Source of the DNA: an uncultured archaeon
Lineage (GTDB): Archaea > Thermoproteota > Nitrososphaeria > Nitrososphaerales > Nitrosopumilaceae
Direction: 5' to 3'
Assembly (NCBI GenBank): GCA_950073955.1
Contig: CATMRH010000001.1
Location: 1 to 45,009, forward strand
DNA: 45,009 bases
Shown here: piece by piece, positions 1 through 7,762 of the stretch
Numbering within the stretch: position 1 is the stretch's first letter
Layout: the number at the start of each line of letters is the position of its first letter
The notes under the pieces: generated by a model
What the model saw: the letters and a program-made list of their open reading frames with translations, nothing else
Database searches by the model: none
What the model was told of the DNA's origin: nothing
Translations under genes and position numbers: made by a program

Positions 1-650
1 CTTCAATGGCACTAAGAAAAAAAAGCATCTCAGATCTTACTAGAAGAGGACTTAACCCAATTCTTGCAAAGAACACCCAATACATGCAAAGAAGTTCTGT
101 TTCTCTCGTTGTAAATTTGGTAGGACTTAAAGAAGCAGTTTTTAACATACTTGGATTCCACGATAACAAACAAGGACGTGGAATTCTTCACAAAGTCATT
201 GAAACTGCAGTTGACGTTGGAACCAAAAAAGGCAAAGAATTAGGCGATTCTGTGGCTATTTGTATGACTGAAACTGAAGGTTCACATCATTTTGCTACTC
301 TAGATGGTGTGAAATATGGCAAGAATTCTGCCCTTAGTTCAATGGAAAGTGATTCTTATTCTGAAGGAGTGGTAATTAATGCCTCTGAAATTGGTGATTA
401 TACCAATAAAAGTGAACTTATCTCTGAATGTAACAAATTCTCCAAATTACTTAACGGAGGATTACTCGTAACATTGAAAATTGATAAAAATTCAAAGATT
501 GAAGAAATTAAAAAATCAATTGAGAAACTATCTACACTCACACCTTCTTTCAAACCTGTTATGAAAATTTCAATTTGTGGTGAGTGTGGTTTCAAAGATG
601 AACCATTTGAAGACAAGTGTCCAAAGTGTAAGTCACCATATGTTATCTGA
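1..650 (+). CDS. NrdD-like anaerobic ribonucleotide reductase C-terminal part, 5' truncated by window edge
   Basis: The frame is open to the first base of the window, so the ATG at 6 is probably internal and the gene starts upstream. The visible 214 residues resemble the C-terminal barrel of class III (anaerobic) ribonucleoside-triphosphate reductase, including the segment ILAKNTQYMQRSSVSLVV. It ends in a zinc site of the NrdD type (C191-x2-C194, C205-x2-C208). In canonical NrdD the glycyl-radical segment (RVCGY-like) follows this zinc site; here a TGA stop comes six residues after the last Cys, and no other frame restores it. The family call is from motif recognition. Anaerobic activity is doubtful because the radical glycine is absent. 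A complete class II reductase follows 205 bp downstream. Confidence 0.7.
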   Translation, partial: SMALRKKSISDLTRRGLNPILAKNTQYMQRSSVSLVVNLVGLKEAVFNILGFHDNKQGRGILHKVIETAVDVGTKKGKELGDSVAICMTETEGSHHFATLDGVKYGKNSALSSMESDSYSEGVVINASEIGDYTNKSELISECNKFSKLLNGGLLVTLKIDKNSKIEEIKKSIEKLSTLTPSFKPVMKISICGECGFKDEPFEDKCPKCKSPYVI

Positions 651-672
651 AATTCGTAAACGAAAAACTAGT

Positions 673-725
673 AACGATTATTTTTTAAAACTTTCTGACC
701 AGTTTCCAATGTAGCGATAATCGTT
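673..725. repeat. 9-bp inverted repeat in nrdD-like/nrdJ intergenic region
   Basis: AACGATTAT at 673-681 is the exact reverse complement of ATAATCGTT at 717-725, with 35 nt between the arms. The repeat lies after the NrdD-like stop and about 90 bp before the nrdJ TATA box. It could be a terminator-like RNA structure or a protein site. Nothing beyond the repeat itself supports a function. Confidence 0.35.
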
Positions 726-813
726 GTTTACCATCAAAATTATGCTAATATGAACTTCATAATACTGGTGTCAACATTATTGAACCGAGCTTTAAGAAAA
801 AGTTGCAGAATCA

Positions 814-820
814 TTTATAC
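814..820 (+). promoter_or_regulatory. TATA box of nrdJ
   Basis: TTTATAC at 814-820 lies about 40 bp before the TTG start at 856. Transcription would begin near 843, giving a short leader. GGGGAG at 843-848 is a Shine-Dalgarno match 7 nt before the TTG and supports that start. Confidence 0.45.
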
Positions 821-855
821 ACATATTGCTCATAATCTCTACGGGGAGATTATAA

Positions 856-3507
856 TTGGACAATTCACAAATAGAAAGTACTATCAATGAGATCCGTAAG
901 CGTAACGGCACTGTAACGGTCTTTAATAAAGATAAAATCTCAAATGCTATATTCAAGGCATTAGAAGCCACCTCTAAATCTGATCGTGGTCTAGCTGAAC
1001 AACTTACAGATAACGTAATTAACAAACTAGTGGAGCAAGGGTTTACGAGTTCTAAAGCGCCTACTGTTGAAGATATTCAAGATATTGTAGAGTCAACTTT
1101 AATCGATAGCGGTAATAGCGATATAGCAAAAGCATACATCGTTTACAGACACGAGCGAAGAAAACTAAGAGATGAAAAAATGAAAATCTTGAATCTAAAG
1201 TCTCTTGATCCAGTTTCCAAAAAATTTGATTTGAATTGTCTGAGGGTCCTAGCATCAAGATATCTCTTCAGAAATGGAAAAAATGAGATCATTGAATCTC
1301 CAACTCAAATGTTTGAAAGAGTTGCAATTCTAGTCGTAATTGGTGATATTTTATATGATTCACAAATATTTGACAAAGCAGGAAATACTAACCAGGATAT
1401 AGATGAAGCAAAATCTTATCTTGAAAAACTCGATGCCTTTGACTATAAATTCAAAGTCGGAGATTATTATCTAAACAAATGGCATTTTAGGTCATTAATC
1501 AGTCACTATGTAACCCTTGCAAACAAAGGTCAAATGAAGATTAGCTTCAAAGAACTTTTGACATTACTAGCAGCAAAAAAGCTTGACAGTTATGCAGATA
1601 GAATAACCGAAAACCTTGAGCTTATGACCTCACAAGACTTTCTACCAAATTCACCAACAATGATGAATGCAGGTGGAAGATTGGGACAACTCTCAGCATG
1701 CTTTGTGCTTAGTATGGAAGATGGCATGGAACAAATCATGAAATCAACCTCTGATGCAGCATTGATCTTCAAGTCAGGTGGTGGCGTTGGAATAAACTAC
1801 TCTGATCTTCGTGAGGAAGGCGATATTGTGGCATCAACATCTGGTGTTGCATCCGGTCCAGTATCCTTTATGAATATTATCAATACTGTCACTGAAGTTG
1901 TCAAACAAGGTGGAAAAAGACGTGGTGCAAACATGGGAATCATTGAAGCATGGCATCCTGATGTTGAAAAGTTCATCACAAACAAAACAGAACCAGGTGT
2001 TTTAGAAAACTTTAACGTTAGTGTTGGTATCTGGGAAGACTTTTGGCATGCACTTGTTAACACTAAAGATGGCAACTATGTATTACGTAGTCCACGTGAC
2101 AACAAACCAGTTAAAGAAATTAGTGCACATCAACTAATTGATCTGATTGCGCTATCTGCATGGAAGAGTGGAGAACCTGGATTGATCTTCTTTGATCAAA
2201 TTAACAAATACAACGTATTTGCTAAGGCCAGACAAGCACCAATAAGAGCAACAAACCCATGTGGTGAACAAAGTCTCTATCCATACGAATCATGTAACCT
2301 TGGTTCTATCAACTTGGTAAATCTTGTAAAGAAACAAGCAGATGGAACTTATGAATTTGATTGGCAAAGATATGAAGAAATAATCAGAAAGACAACAAAA
2401 TTCCTAGATAATATTATCGATGTAAATAACTATCCAGTTGAAGAAATCACTATAGCATCAAAAGAGTCTAGAAGAATTGGACTTGGAGTGATGGGAGTTG
2501 CTGATCTCTTATACAAACTAAGAATTCCATATAACTCCAAAGAGGGATATGATCTACAAGCAAAACTATCTGAAGCTCTAACATACTATTCAATGGAAGA
2601 AAGTGTTGCCCTTGCTAAATCTCGTGGTGAGTTCCCACTTTGTTCGAAGACAGAATATCCTGAAGGAAAGATTCCAGTATCAGGATACTATGAGAAACCA
2701 AAAGAATCTCATTCCTACGAATGGGATGCACTAATTGAGAAAATCAAAAAGTATGGTATCAGAAATGTCTTAGCTACCACAGTTGCCCCGACTGGTACAC
2801 TATCTATGATTGCAGATTGTTCAAACGGAATGGAACCTGCATTTGCTCTTGTGTTTGAAAAGAGAGTTACTGTTGGAAGATTCTTCTATACAAACAAGAT
2901 TGTCGAAGAAGTTTTGAAAGAAAATGGACTTTACAGCGATGAACTTCTTGCAAAGATTGCAGATAACTATGGTTCACTGAAAGGACTTGATGAAATTCCA
3001 CAATGGATGCAAGATGTCTTTGTAACGGCAATGGATATCCACTGGGCTGATCATCTTATGGCTCAGGCAGTATGGCAAGATTGGATTGGAAATGCAATTG
3101 CAAAAACAATCAACATGCCATATGATGTAACTGCAGAAGATGTAAAATCTGCTTACCTGTTAGCACATGAATTAGGACTAAAAGGAATTACGGTTTATCG
3201 TGATGGTTCTAGGCACAAGCAGGTACTTCACATGACAAGTGAAAATGCACAAAAGACATTTGAGGTTACACCCACCGAGCATGTTACTGGTTTTGTAACA
3301 GCAAATATCACAAACCCATACATTAAATCTCAAGTCAATGCTGCACTTGCAATTAAGGTTCATGACGAAGAAATTAAAGCTGAATCTATAATACACGAAG
3401 AAATTTCAGAAGATCGTTTGTGTCCTACATGTAAAAACAATCTTGTCTTTGTAGAAGGTTGCAGTATGTGCATTGAATGTGGATACAGCGGTTGTACTTC
3501 TGGATAA
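856..3507 (+). CDS. nrdJ: Adenosylcobalamin-dependent ribonucleotide reductase (class II)
   Basis: The enzyme reduces ribonucleotides to deoxyribonucleotides using a thiyl radical generated by adenosylcobalamin. Its 883 residues start with an ATP-cone allosteric domain (about residues 10-100). The barrel follows, with the first active-site Cys at C282 (SACF), the NPCGE motif at residues 467-471 and a TTVAPTGTLS segment typical of class II enzymes. The C-terminus is a Cys-rich zinc-ribbon-like tail (CPTC, CIEC, then a final GCTSG) that probably recycles the active-site disulfide. The start is TTG with GGGGAG 7 nt upstream. The enzyme needs B12, and a late cobalamin operon lies at 29.3-33.4 kb. 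As an oxygen-independent reductase it fits organisms crossing oxic and suboxic water. Family assignment is secure. Confidence 0.95.
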   Translation: MDNSQIESTINEIRKRNGTVTVFNKDKISNAIFKALEATSKSDRGLAEQLTDNVINKLVEQGFTSSKAPTVEDIQDIVESTLIDSGNSDIAKAYIVYRHERRKLRDEKMKILNLKSLDPVSKKFDLNCLRVLASRYLFRNGKNEIIESPTQMFERVAILVVIGDILYDSQIFDKAGNTNQDIDEAKSYLEKLDAFDYKFKVGDYYLNKWHFRSLISHYVTLANKGQMKISFKELLTLLAAKKLDSYADRITENLELMTSQDFLPNSPTMMNAGGRLGQLSACFVLSMEDGMEQIMKSTSDAALIFKSGGGVGINYSDLREEGDIVASTSGVASGPVSFMNIINTVTEVVKQGGKRRGANMGIIEAWHPDVEKFITNKTEPGVLENFNVSVGIWEDFWHALVNTKDGNYVLRSPRDNKPVKEISAHQLIDLIALSAWKSGEPGLIFFDQINKYNVFAKARQAPIRATNPCGEQSLYPYESCNLGSINLVNLVKKQADGTYEFDWQRYEEIIRKTTKFLDNIIDVNNYPVEEITIASKESRRIGLGVMGVADLLYKLRIPYNSKEGYDLQAKLSEALTYYSMEESVALAKSRGEFPLCSKTEYPEGKIPVSGYYEKPKESHSYEWDALIEKIKKYGIRNVLATTVAPTGTLSMIADCSNGMEPAFALVFEKRVTVGRFFYTNKIVEEVLKENGLYSDELLAKIADNYGSLKGLDEIPQWMQDVFVTAMDIHWADHLMAQAVWQDWIGNAIAKTINMPYDVTAEDVKSAYLLAHELGLKGITVYRDGSRHKQVLHMTSENAQKTFEVTPTEHVTGFVTANITNPYIKSQVNAALAIKVHDEEIKAESIIHEEISEDRLCPTCKNNLVFVEGCSMCIECGYSGCTSG

Positions 3508-3553
3508 ATAATAGAATCACAACTTTTTTACTTTCTTTCCTTTACTAATCTAC

Positions 3554-4678
3554 ATGGACAAGAAAATTCTAGGCGTAGTTACAGGCATAGCAGTAATTAT
3601 TGCTGTTGCAGCAGCTGTTTTGAACTCATCTAGTCCAGATCCAGAAATTATTACTATTCTAGAACCTAATGAAAAAATTGGTCTTGTAATTAATTCCCCA
3701 AATCAATTTGTAACACTACAAGAATTAGATCAGATTTACTCTAAAGCCTCAAGTACTGGAATTGGAAGAAGTAATGTCTATCTTTTTTGGAATCTAGTTG
3801 AACCTGTACGAGGAGAGTATGATTGGCAACAATCAGACACATTGATGAGCTTTAACAAAAAAAATAATCTCAAAGTCACACTTTACTTTTCTATAATTAA
3901 TGGAGAAACACTTGGACCTTTTCCAAGTTGGATTGGTAAACCACCTCTTAATTTCTTAGGAGAAGATAGAGTTGTTAGTGTCCTTGATGCAATTTTATCA
4001 AGATATGATAATATAGATACCCTAATTCCTTCAGGAGAAACAGAGTCTCAATTTAGATTTTATGAGCAGAACATTCCTGTCTATAAAGAACTATTCAATG
4101 GAGTATATGATAAAATTAAAGAGAAACATCCAGATGTAAAAATAGGAAATGCGTTTGCATTACATAATGTTTTAAATAAAAACTTGCAATATATTGTATC
4201 TGATTTAGCTATTGGTGATTTTGTAGCATTTTCTTATTCCCCAGTTGATGTTCTAAATGATATTGTTAAAACTCCACAACAAGCAAAACAAGATCTACAA
4301 CAAGTATTTGATCTGGTAGGCGATAAAAAAGTTGGAATTTTTGAGATTAGTTGGAGTACCTCCGATTTTGTTGGGGGAAGCGATTCCACACAAACAAAGT
4401 TTTTAGAAAAATCCTTTGAATTTTACACTGAAAATAAATCTGAATTGGAATTTTTTACTTGGTATAGACAGTATGACAAGCCTGAAGGAACATGTGTGAT
4501 TGATGAACAGGGAATTGGTGATGATACCCTAACTGTTGGGGGTTCTGGTTTTGGAAGCAGTGAACATGTTATTGAACGATTAAGTAACTACATCTGTAAT
4601 GCTGGTTTGATCAATGATGATGGAATTTCAAAATCAAGCTGGAATGAATTTAAAAAACAAATTGAAATGATCAATTAA
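3554..4678 (+). CDS. Membrane-anchored TIM-barrel glycoside hydrolase-like protein
   Basis: The protein has 374 residues. A hydrophobic N-terminal segment (about 5-24) looks like an uncleaved membrane anchor placing the rest outside the cell. The body resembles clan GH-A glycosidases. The segment WNLVEPVRGEYDW early in the barrel is typical. A Glu in SGETES is a candidate acid/base and the Glu in GIFEISWS a candidate nucleophile. Two Cys residues near the C-terminus could form a disulfide. Substrate cannot be read from the sequence; the S-layer, envelope glycans or environmental sugars are possible. nep1 begins 1 nt after the stop, so they may be cotranscribed, with no evident functional link. 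An inactive carbohydrate-binding barrel is the main alternative. Confidence 0.55.
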   Translation: MDKKILGVVTGIAVIIAVAAAVLNSSSPDPEIITILEPNEKIGLVINSPNQFVTLQELDQIYSKASSTGIGRSNVYLFWNLVEPVRGEYDWQQSDTLMSFNKKNNLKVTLYFSIINGETLGPFPSWIGKPPLNFLGEDRVVSVLDAILSRYDNIDTLIPSGETESQFRFYEQNIPVYKELFNGVYDKIKEKHPDVKIGNAFALHNVLNKNLQYIVSDLAIGDFVAFSYSPVDVLNDIVKTPQQAKQDLQQVFDLVGDKKVGIFEISWSTSDFVGGSDSTQTKFLEKSFEFYTENKSELEFFTWYRQYDKPEGTCVIDEQGIGDDTLTVGGSGFGSSEHVIERLSNYICNAGLINDDGISKSSWNEFKKQIEMIN

Positions 4679-4679
4679 A

Positions 4680-5348
4680 ATGATTTCCTTAATTTTATCT
4701 GAATCAGCATTAGAACTTGTTCCATCTGAATTAAAACATCATCCATCAGTTATTTCTCATGCAAGAAAACTTGGAAAACGCACATCAGAAATTTTACTAG
4801 ATAATTCTTGGCATTTTGCAGCTATGAAAGGAATCAAAAATGAAATGAAAAGAGGACGACCAGATCTAGTGCACTTTTCAATACTTGAAGCTACTACAAT
4901 TCCATTATATCTACAAAACAAAATGAAATTTTTTGTTCATACAACTGATGATAAAGTGATATACTTTGGTCAAAATGTTCATGTGCCTAAATCATATCAT
5001 AGATTTGAAGGTCTAATTGAAAAATTGTATCAAGAAAAAAAAATTATAACAAATAATGATGTATTACTTGAGATTAAGGAAAAAACATTTCCAGAGTTAT
5101 TAGATGAGATTAATCCATCAAAAGTAATTGGACTTTCAACTAAAGGTACACTAAACTCATATGAAAAAATTGCTGCAGAAATATCAGATAATACATGTAT
5201 TGTAATTGGAGGATTCCAAAAAGGAAATTTTTCTGATTCAATTGAAAACAAAATAAGTACTTTGTATTCTATTGGTAATGAATCGTTTGAAGGTCATGTT
5301 GTAGTTGCTAGGATGCTTTATGAGTATGAAAAAACCATTTTTATGTAG
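4680..5348 (+). CDS. nep1: 16S rRNA pseudouridine-N1-methyltransferase Nep1 (Emg1 family)
   Basis: Nep1 is a SPOUT-class methyltransferase that methylates N1 of a pseudouridine in small-subunit rRNA and takes part in 30S assembly. The 222-residue length is normal. The hallmark RGRPDLVH is at residues 58-65. The early segment HHPSVISHARK and the C-terminal IGGFQKGNF, the loop that forms the trefoil-knot SAM site, also match the family. The ATG start lies 1 nt after the preceding stop. Downstream come tRNA-Gly, an RNase P subunit and S19e, so this is an RNA-maturation and ribosome neighbourhood. Confidence 0.93.
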   Translation: MISLILSESALELVPSELKHHPSVISHARKLGKRTSEILLDNSWHFAAMKGIKNEMKRGRPDLVHFSILEATTIPLYLQNKMKFFVHTTDDKVIYFGQNVHVPKSYHRFEGLIEKLYQEKKIITNNDVLLEIKEKTFPELLDEINPSKVIGLSTKGTLNSYEKIAAEISDNTCIVIGGFQKGNFSDSIENKISTLYSIGNESFEGHVVVARMLYEYEKTIFM

Positions 5349-5370
5349 GAACTAAAATTTGCATTCTGTT

Positions 5371-5444
5371 GCAGTCATAGTATAGCCTGGTTAGTATTCG
5401 GGGTTTCCAACCCTGTGACGCGGGTTCGAATCCCGCTGACTGCA
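5371..5444 (+). tRNA. tRNA-Gly (anticodon TCC)
   Basis: A complete 74-nt cloverleaf can be drawn. The acceptor stem GCAGTCA/TGACTGC pairs perfectly and the discriminator is A at 5444. The D-arm has GG in its loop. The anticodon stem is CGGGG/CCCTG with one G-T pair, and the loop is TTTCCAA, placing anticodon TCC at 5406-5408. The T-arm is GCGGG-TTCGAAT-CCCGC. No intron is present and CCA is not encoded. The gene sits 22 bp after nep1 and 51 bp before rnp4. Confidence 0.95.
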
Positions 5445-5450
5445 TTTTTT
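5445..5450 (+). terminator. T-run after tRNA-Gly
   Basis: Six T residues directly follow the discriminator base, as expected for an archaeal T-tract terminator. Readthrough into rnp4, 45 bp on, remains possible. Confidence 0.4.
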
Positions 5451-5495
5451 CATAATAATGAGAACCAATTTTTAGGTGTACTTTTAAAAATTATT

Positions 5496-5798
5496 ATGAA
5501 ACCCGCAGTTAGAAAAATTGCAATGGAGAGAATGCAAATTCTTATTGAAAATGCAATTACTAACGCCAAAACAAATCCTGAACTTTCTCAGCGTCAGGCT
5601 TTACTCGCTCGTCGAATTAGCAGTAGACATAAAATTCGAATGCCTTATGATTTGAGGATGGTTTTTTGCAAAAAATGCAAGTCCTTCATTGCGCCTGGAA
5701 TTAATTCTAGAATCCGTCTAGGAAGAGCATCTGTCAAGTCGATCAGAATATCTTGTTACTTGTGTGGGCATACTTATCGTAAAATAATACCTCAATGA
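5496..5798 (+). CDS. rnp4: RNase P protein component 4 (Rpr2/Rpp21 family)
   Basis: This is a protein subunit of archaeal RNase P, which removes 5' leaders from pre-tRNAs. From the ATG at 5496 it has 100 residues. Two basic N-terminal helices are followed by a zinc ribbon (C58-x2-C61 and C87-x2-C90, the latter in CYLCGH). A longer frame opens at a GTG inside the tRNA, but its extra 27 residues are translated tRNA and are not credible. The ATG leaves a product of family-typical size. It lies between tRNA-Gly and rps19e on the same strand. Confidence 0.9.
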   Translation: MKPAVRKIAMERMQILIENAITNAKTNPELSQRQALLARRISSRHKIRMPYDLRMVFCKKCKSFIAPGINSRIRLGRASVKSIRISCYLCGHTYRKIIPQ

Positions 5799-5806
5799 TT
5801 TATAAG
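5799..5806 (+). promoter_or_regulatory. TATA box of rps19e
   Basis: TTTATAAG begins immediately after the rnp4 stop codon, and its centre is 28 nt before the ATG at 5830. This spacing predicts a leaderless or nearly leaderless mRNA. Confidence 0.6.
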
Positions 5807-5829
5807 ACGATTCTTAATTTTTTCACTTC

Positions 5830-6282
5830 ATGGCAAAGGTATACGATGTACCACCGGATGTATTGATAGGAAGACTTGCAGCTATTCTAAAGAATGAAGA
5901 TATTCCTGCACCTTCATGGATTCCATTTGTCAAAACTGGAGCTCATGCTGATAAACCACCACAAGACAGAGAATGGTGGCATACTAGATGTGCATCATTG
6001 ATGAGAAAAATTTACCTTAATGGTCCTATTGGAGTTAATGAACTAAGAAATGAATATGGTGGTGGTAGACCATCTGGGTATGGAGCTGCACACCACAAAG
6101 ATGCTAGTGGTGCAATTATCCGTAATGCCATTCACGGATTAGAAAAACTTGGTTATCTAGAGAAAGTTGAGAAGAAAGGCCGTGTTATTTCCAAACAAGG
6201 AATGCAAAAACTCGATAGACTAGCAACAGAAATTCTTAAAGAACTAATTGTAGAAAATCCTCAATTGAAAGTATATACTTAG
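5830..6282 (+). CDS. rps19e: 30S ribosomal protein S19e
   Basis: S19e is a small-subunit ribosomal protein shared by archaea and eukaryotes and needed for 30S maturation. The 150-residue product carries family features: the N-terminal MAKVYDVPPDVLI, WIPFVKTG, REWWHTRCASLMRKIY and the GGGRPSGYGAAHH loop, followed by a winged-helix core. It has its own TATA box. The pdcd5 gene begins 8 nt after its stop, a pairing common in archaea. Confidence 0.96.
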   Translation: MAKVYDVPPDVLIGRLAAILKNEDIPAPSWIPFVKTGAHADKPPQDREWWHTRCASLMRKIYLNGPIGVNELRNEYGGGRPSGYGAAHHKDASGAIIRNAIHGLEKLGYLEKVEKKGRVISKQGMQKLDRLATEILKELIVENPQLKVYT

Positions 6283-6289
6283 ATTTAAA

Positions 6290-6637
6290 ATGAGTTTTCC
6301 AAATCCGGATGAACCAGAATATCATGGACATTCCCATAATGATGGAACAGAACCTCACTCCCATGATGGTTCAGAACCTCATGAACATTCGCATAGTGAG
6401 GCAGAAATTTCAGCACAAAAAGAACAAATTCTAAAACAGATTCTTACATCAGAAGCCAGAATGAGATTAAATAATATCAAAATGGTAAAACCAGAATTGT
6501 CTAACCTTGTAGAACAATATCTCATTGGAATGGCCACTCAAAGAAAGATTCCTGGTCAAATAACTGATGATCAACTAAAGCAAATCTTGCTCTCTATTCA
6601 GCAACCAAAACGAGATTTCAAGATAAATCGAATCTAA
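6290..6637 (+). CDS. PDCD5/TFAR19-family DNA-binding protein with histidine-rich N-terminus
   Basis: The C-terminal 75 or so residues are the conserved PDCD5 helical core (ILKQILTSEARMRLNNIKMVKPE through DQLKQILLSIQ), a small nucleic-acid-binding family that often neighbours S19e in archaea. The product has 115 residues. Unusually, residues 1-36 form an acidic, His-rich leader with repeated HSH/EPH units (nine His between residues 12 and 34). Typical archaeal PDCD5 N-termini are short helices rich in charged residues. The His cluster looks able to bind Ni, Zn or Cu, but that is inference. It is close behind rps19e and probably cotranscribed. Confidence 0.88.
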   Translation: MSFPNPDEPEYHGHSHNDGTEPHSHDGSEPHEHSHSEAEISAQKEQILKQILTSEARMRLNNIKMVKPELSNLVEQYLIGMATQRKIPGQITDDQLKQILLSIQQPKRDFKINRI

Positions 6638-6645
6638 TTCTGATA

Positions 6646-6655
6646 AAATATAATT
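6646..6655 (+). promoter_or_regulatory. TATA box of the MDR reductase gene
   Basis: AAATATAATT is centred 28 nt before the ATG at 6679, predicting a leaderless transcript for the reductase and probably the lyase and TPR genes behind it. Confidence 0.5.
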
Positions 6656-6678
6656 ATGGGTCTAAAATTGGGTTAGTC

Positions 6679-7755
6679 ATGAAAGCAGTTGTATACACTG
6701 AATATGCACCAGATGATAATTTTGCTAAAATACTCAAAGTCCAAGATATTGATGACCCAAAACCAAAAGCAGATGAAGTAGTTTTTGAAGTTAAATCTGC
6801 TGCAATAAATTTTAATGATATTTGGGGAATGAGAGGAAATCCAGTTCCTGTTCCATTACCACACGTATCAGGATCTGATGCAGCAGGAGATGTAATTGCA
6901 GTAGGTGATGATGTTAAAAATATCAAAGTTGGAGACAAAGTAGTTTCTCATTCGAACATGTCATGCAGAGTTTGTAAAGCATGTACTGATGGTAGAGAAT
7001 TTGATTGTCTTAAGAGAACTATTTGGGGATTCCAGACTGGCCCAAATTGGGGAGCATTTTCTGAAATTACCCATCTACCAGAAGTTAATGTAGCAAAAAT
7101 TCCAGAAGGACTATCATATGATCAAGCAGCCGCTGCATCTATGACTTTACTGACATCATGGCATATGTTAGTTGGAAGAGCCAAAATTACACCAGGACAA
7201 ACTGTCTTGATTATGGGTGGTGGTTCTGGAGTAGGCAGCTTTGGTATTCAAATTGCAAAACTATACAATTGTGATGTTATTGCAACAGCAAGTCCAAATA
7301 AACTAGACAAATGTCTCGCACTTGGAGCAGATTATGCAGTAGACCATAGAAAAGAAGACTGGCATAAAGAAGTCAGAGCAATTACAAAAGAGATAGCAAA
7401 GAAGAAAGGCGAAGCACCAGGAATTGATATCTCCTTTGATCACATTGGTGAGACACACTGGAACAAACAACTAACCTTACTCAAATATGGTGCAACTCTT
7501 GTTTCATGTGGTGCAACTACTGGATACAATGCCCAAACTGATCTAAGACATGTCTTCTTTAAAGGAACTAATATCTTAGGTTCAACACAAGGAACTAAAG
7601 CTGAATTAGAACAAGGTCTTTACTGGATGGGTCAAGGAAAAATCAAAGCAACAATTGATTCAACAAATACCTTTGAACAAGCAGCAGAGGCCCATACAAA
7701 GATGTTAACTGGAAACCTCTTTGGCAAAGTCTTACTGAAGCCAGAAGGCGTTTAG
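6679..7755 (+). CDS. Medium-chain dehydrogenase/reductase, enoyl-CoA reductase-like
   Basis: The protein has 358 residues: a GroES-like N-terminal domain, then a Rossmann domain with GGGSGVG at residues 180-186. The four Cys of the structural zinc lobe are present (C96, C99, C102, C110). Catalytic zinc ligands of true alcohol dehydrogenases are lost: the usual first Cys is N46 (FND), and the usual GHExxG is GSDAAG at 65-70. This pattern is seen in NADPH-dependent quinone or enoyl-thioester reductases such as acryloyl-CoA and crotonyl-CoA reductases. In an ammonia-oxidising archaeon using the 3-hydroxypropionate/4-hydroxybutyrate cycle, acryloyl-CoA reduction is an attractive role, but this is inference. 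A CitE-like lyase follows 7 nt downstream. Confidence 0.8.
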   Translation: MKAVVYTEYAPDDNFAKILKVQDIDDPKPKADEVVFEVKSAAINFNDIWGMRGNPVPVPLPHVSGSDAAGDVIAVGDDVKNIKVGDKVVSHSNMSCRVCKACTDGREFDCLKRTIWGFQTGPNWGAFSEITHLPEVNVAKIPEGLSYDQAAAASMTLLTSWHMLVGRAKITPGQTVLIMGGGSGVGSFGIQIAKLYNCDVIATASPNKLDKCLALGADYAVDHRKEDWHKEVRAITKEIAKKKGEAPGIDISFDHIGETHWNKQLTLLKYGATLVSCGATTGYNAQTDLRHVFFKGTNILGSTQGTKAELEQGLYWMGQGKIKATIDSTNTFEQAAEAHTKMLTGNLFGKVLLKPEGV

Positions 7756-7762
7756 TCATTTA

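Noticed and set aside
651..855. 18-codon minus-strand ORF between the two reductase genes
   Set aside because: Too short, no motif, and it spans the inverted repeat, so it gives no evidence of translation.
5415..5495. N-terminal extension of rnp4 from a GTG inside tRNA-Gly
   Set aside because: The extra 27 residues are translated tRNA and spacer; the ATG at 5496 gives the family-typical protein.
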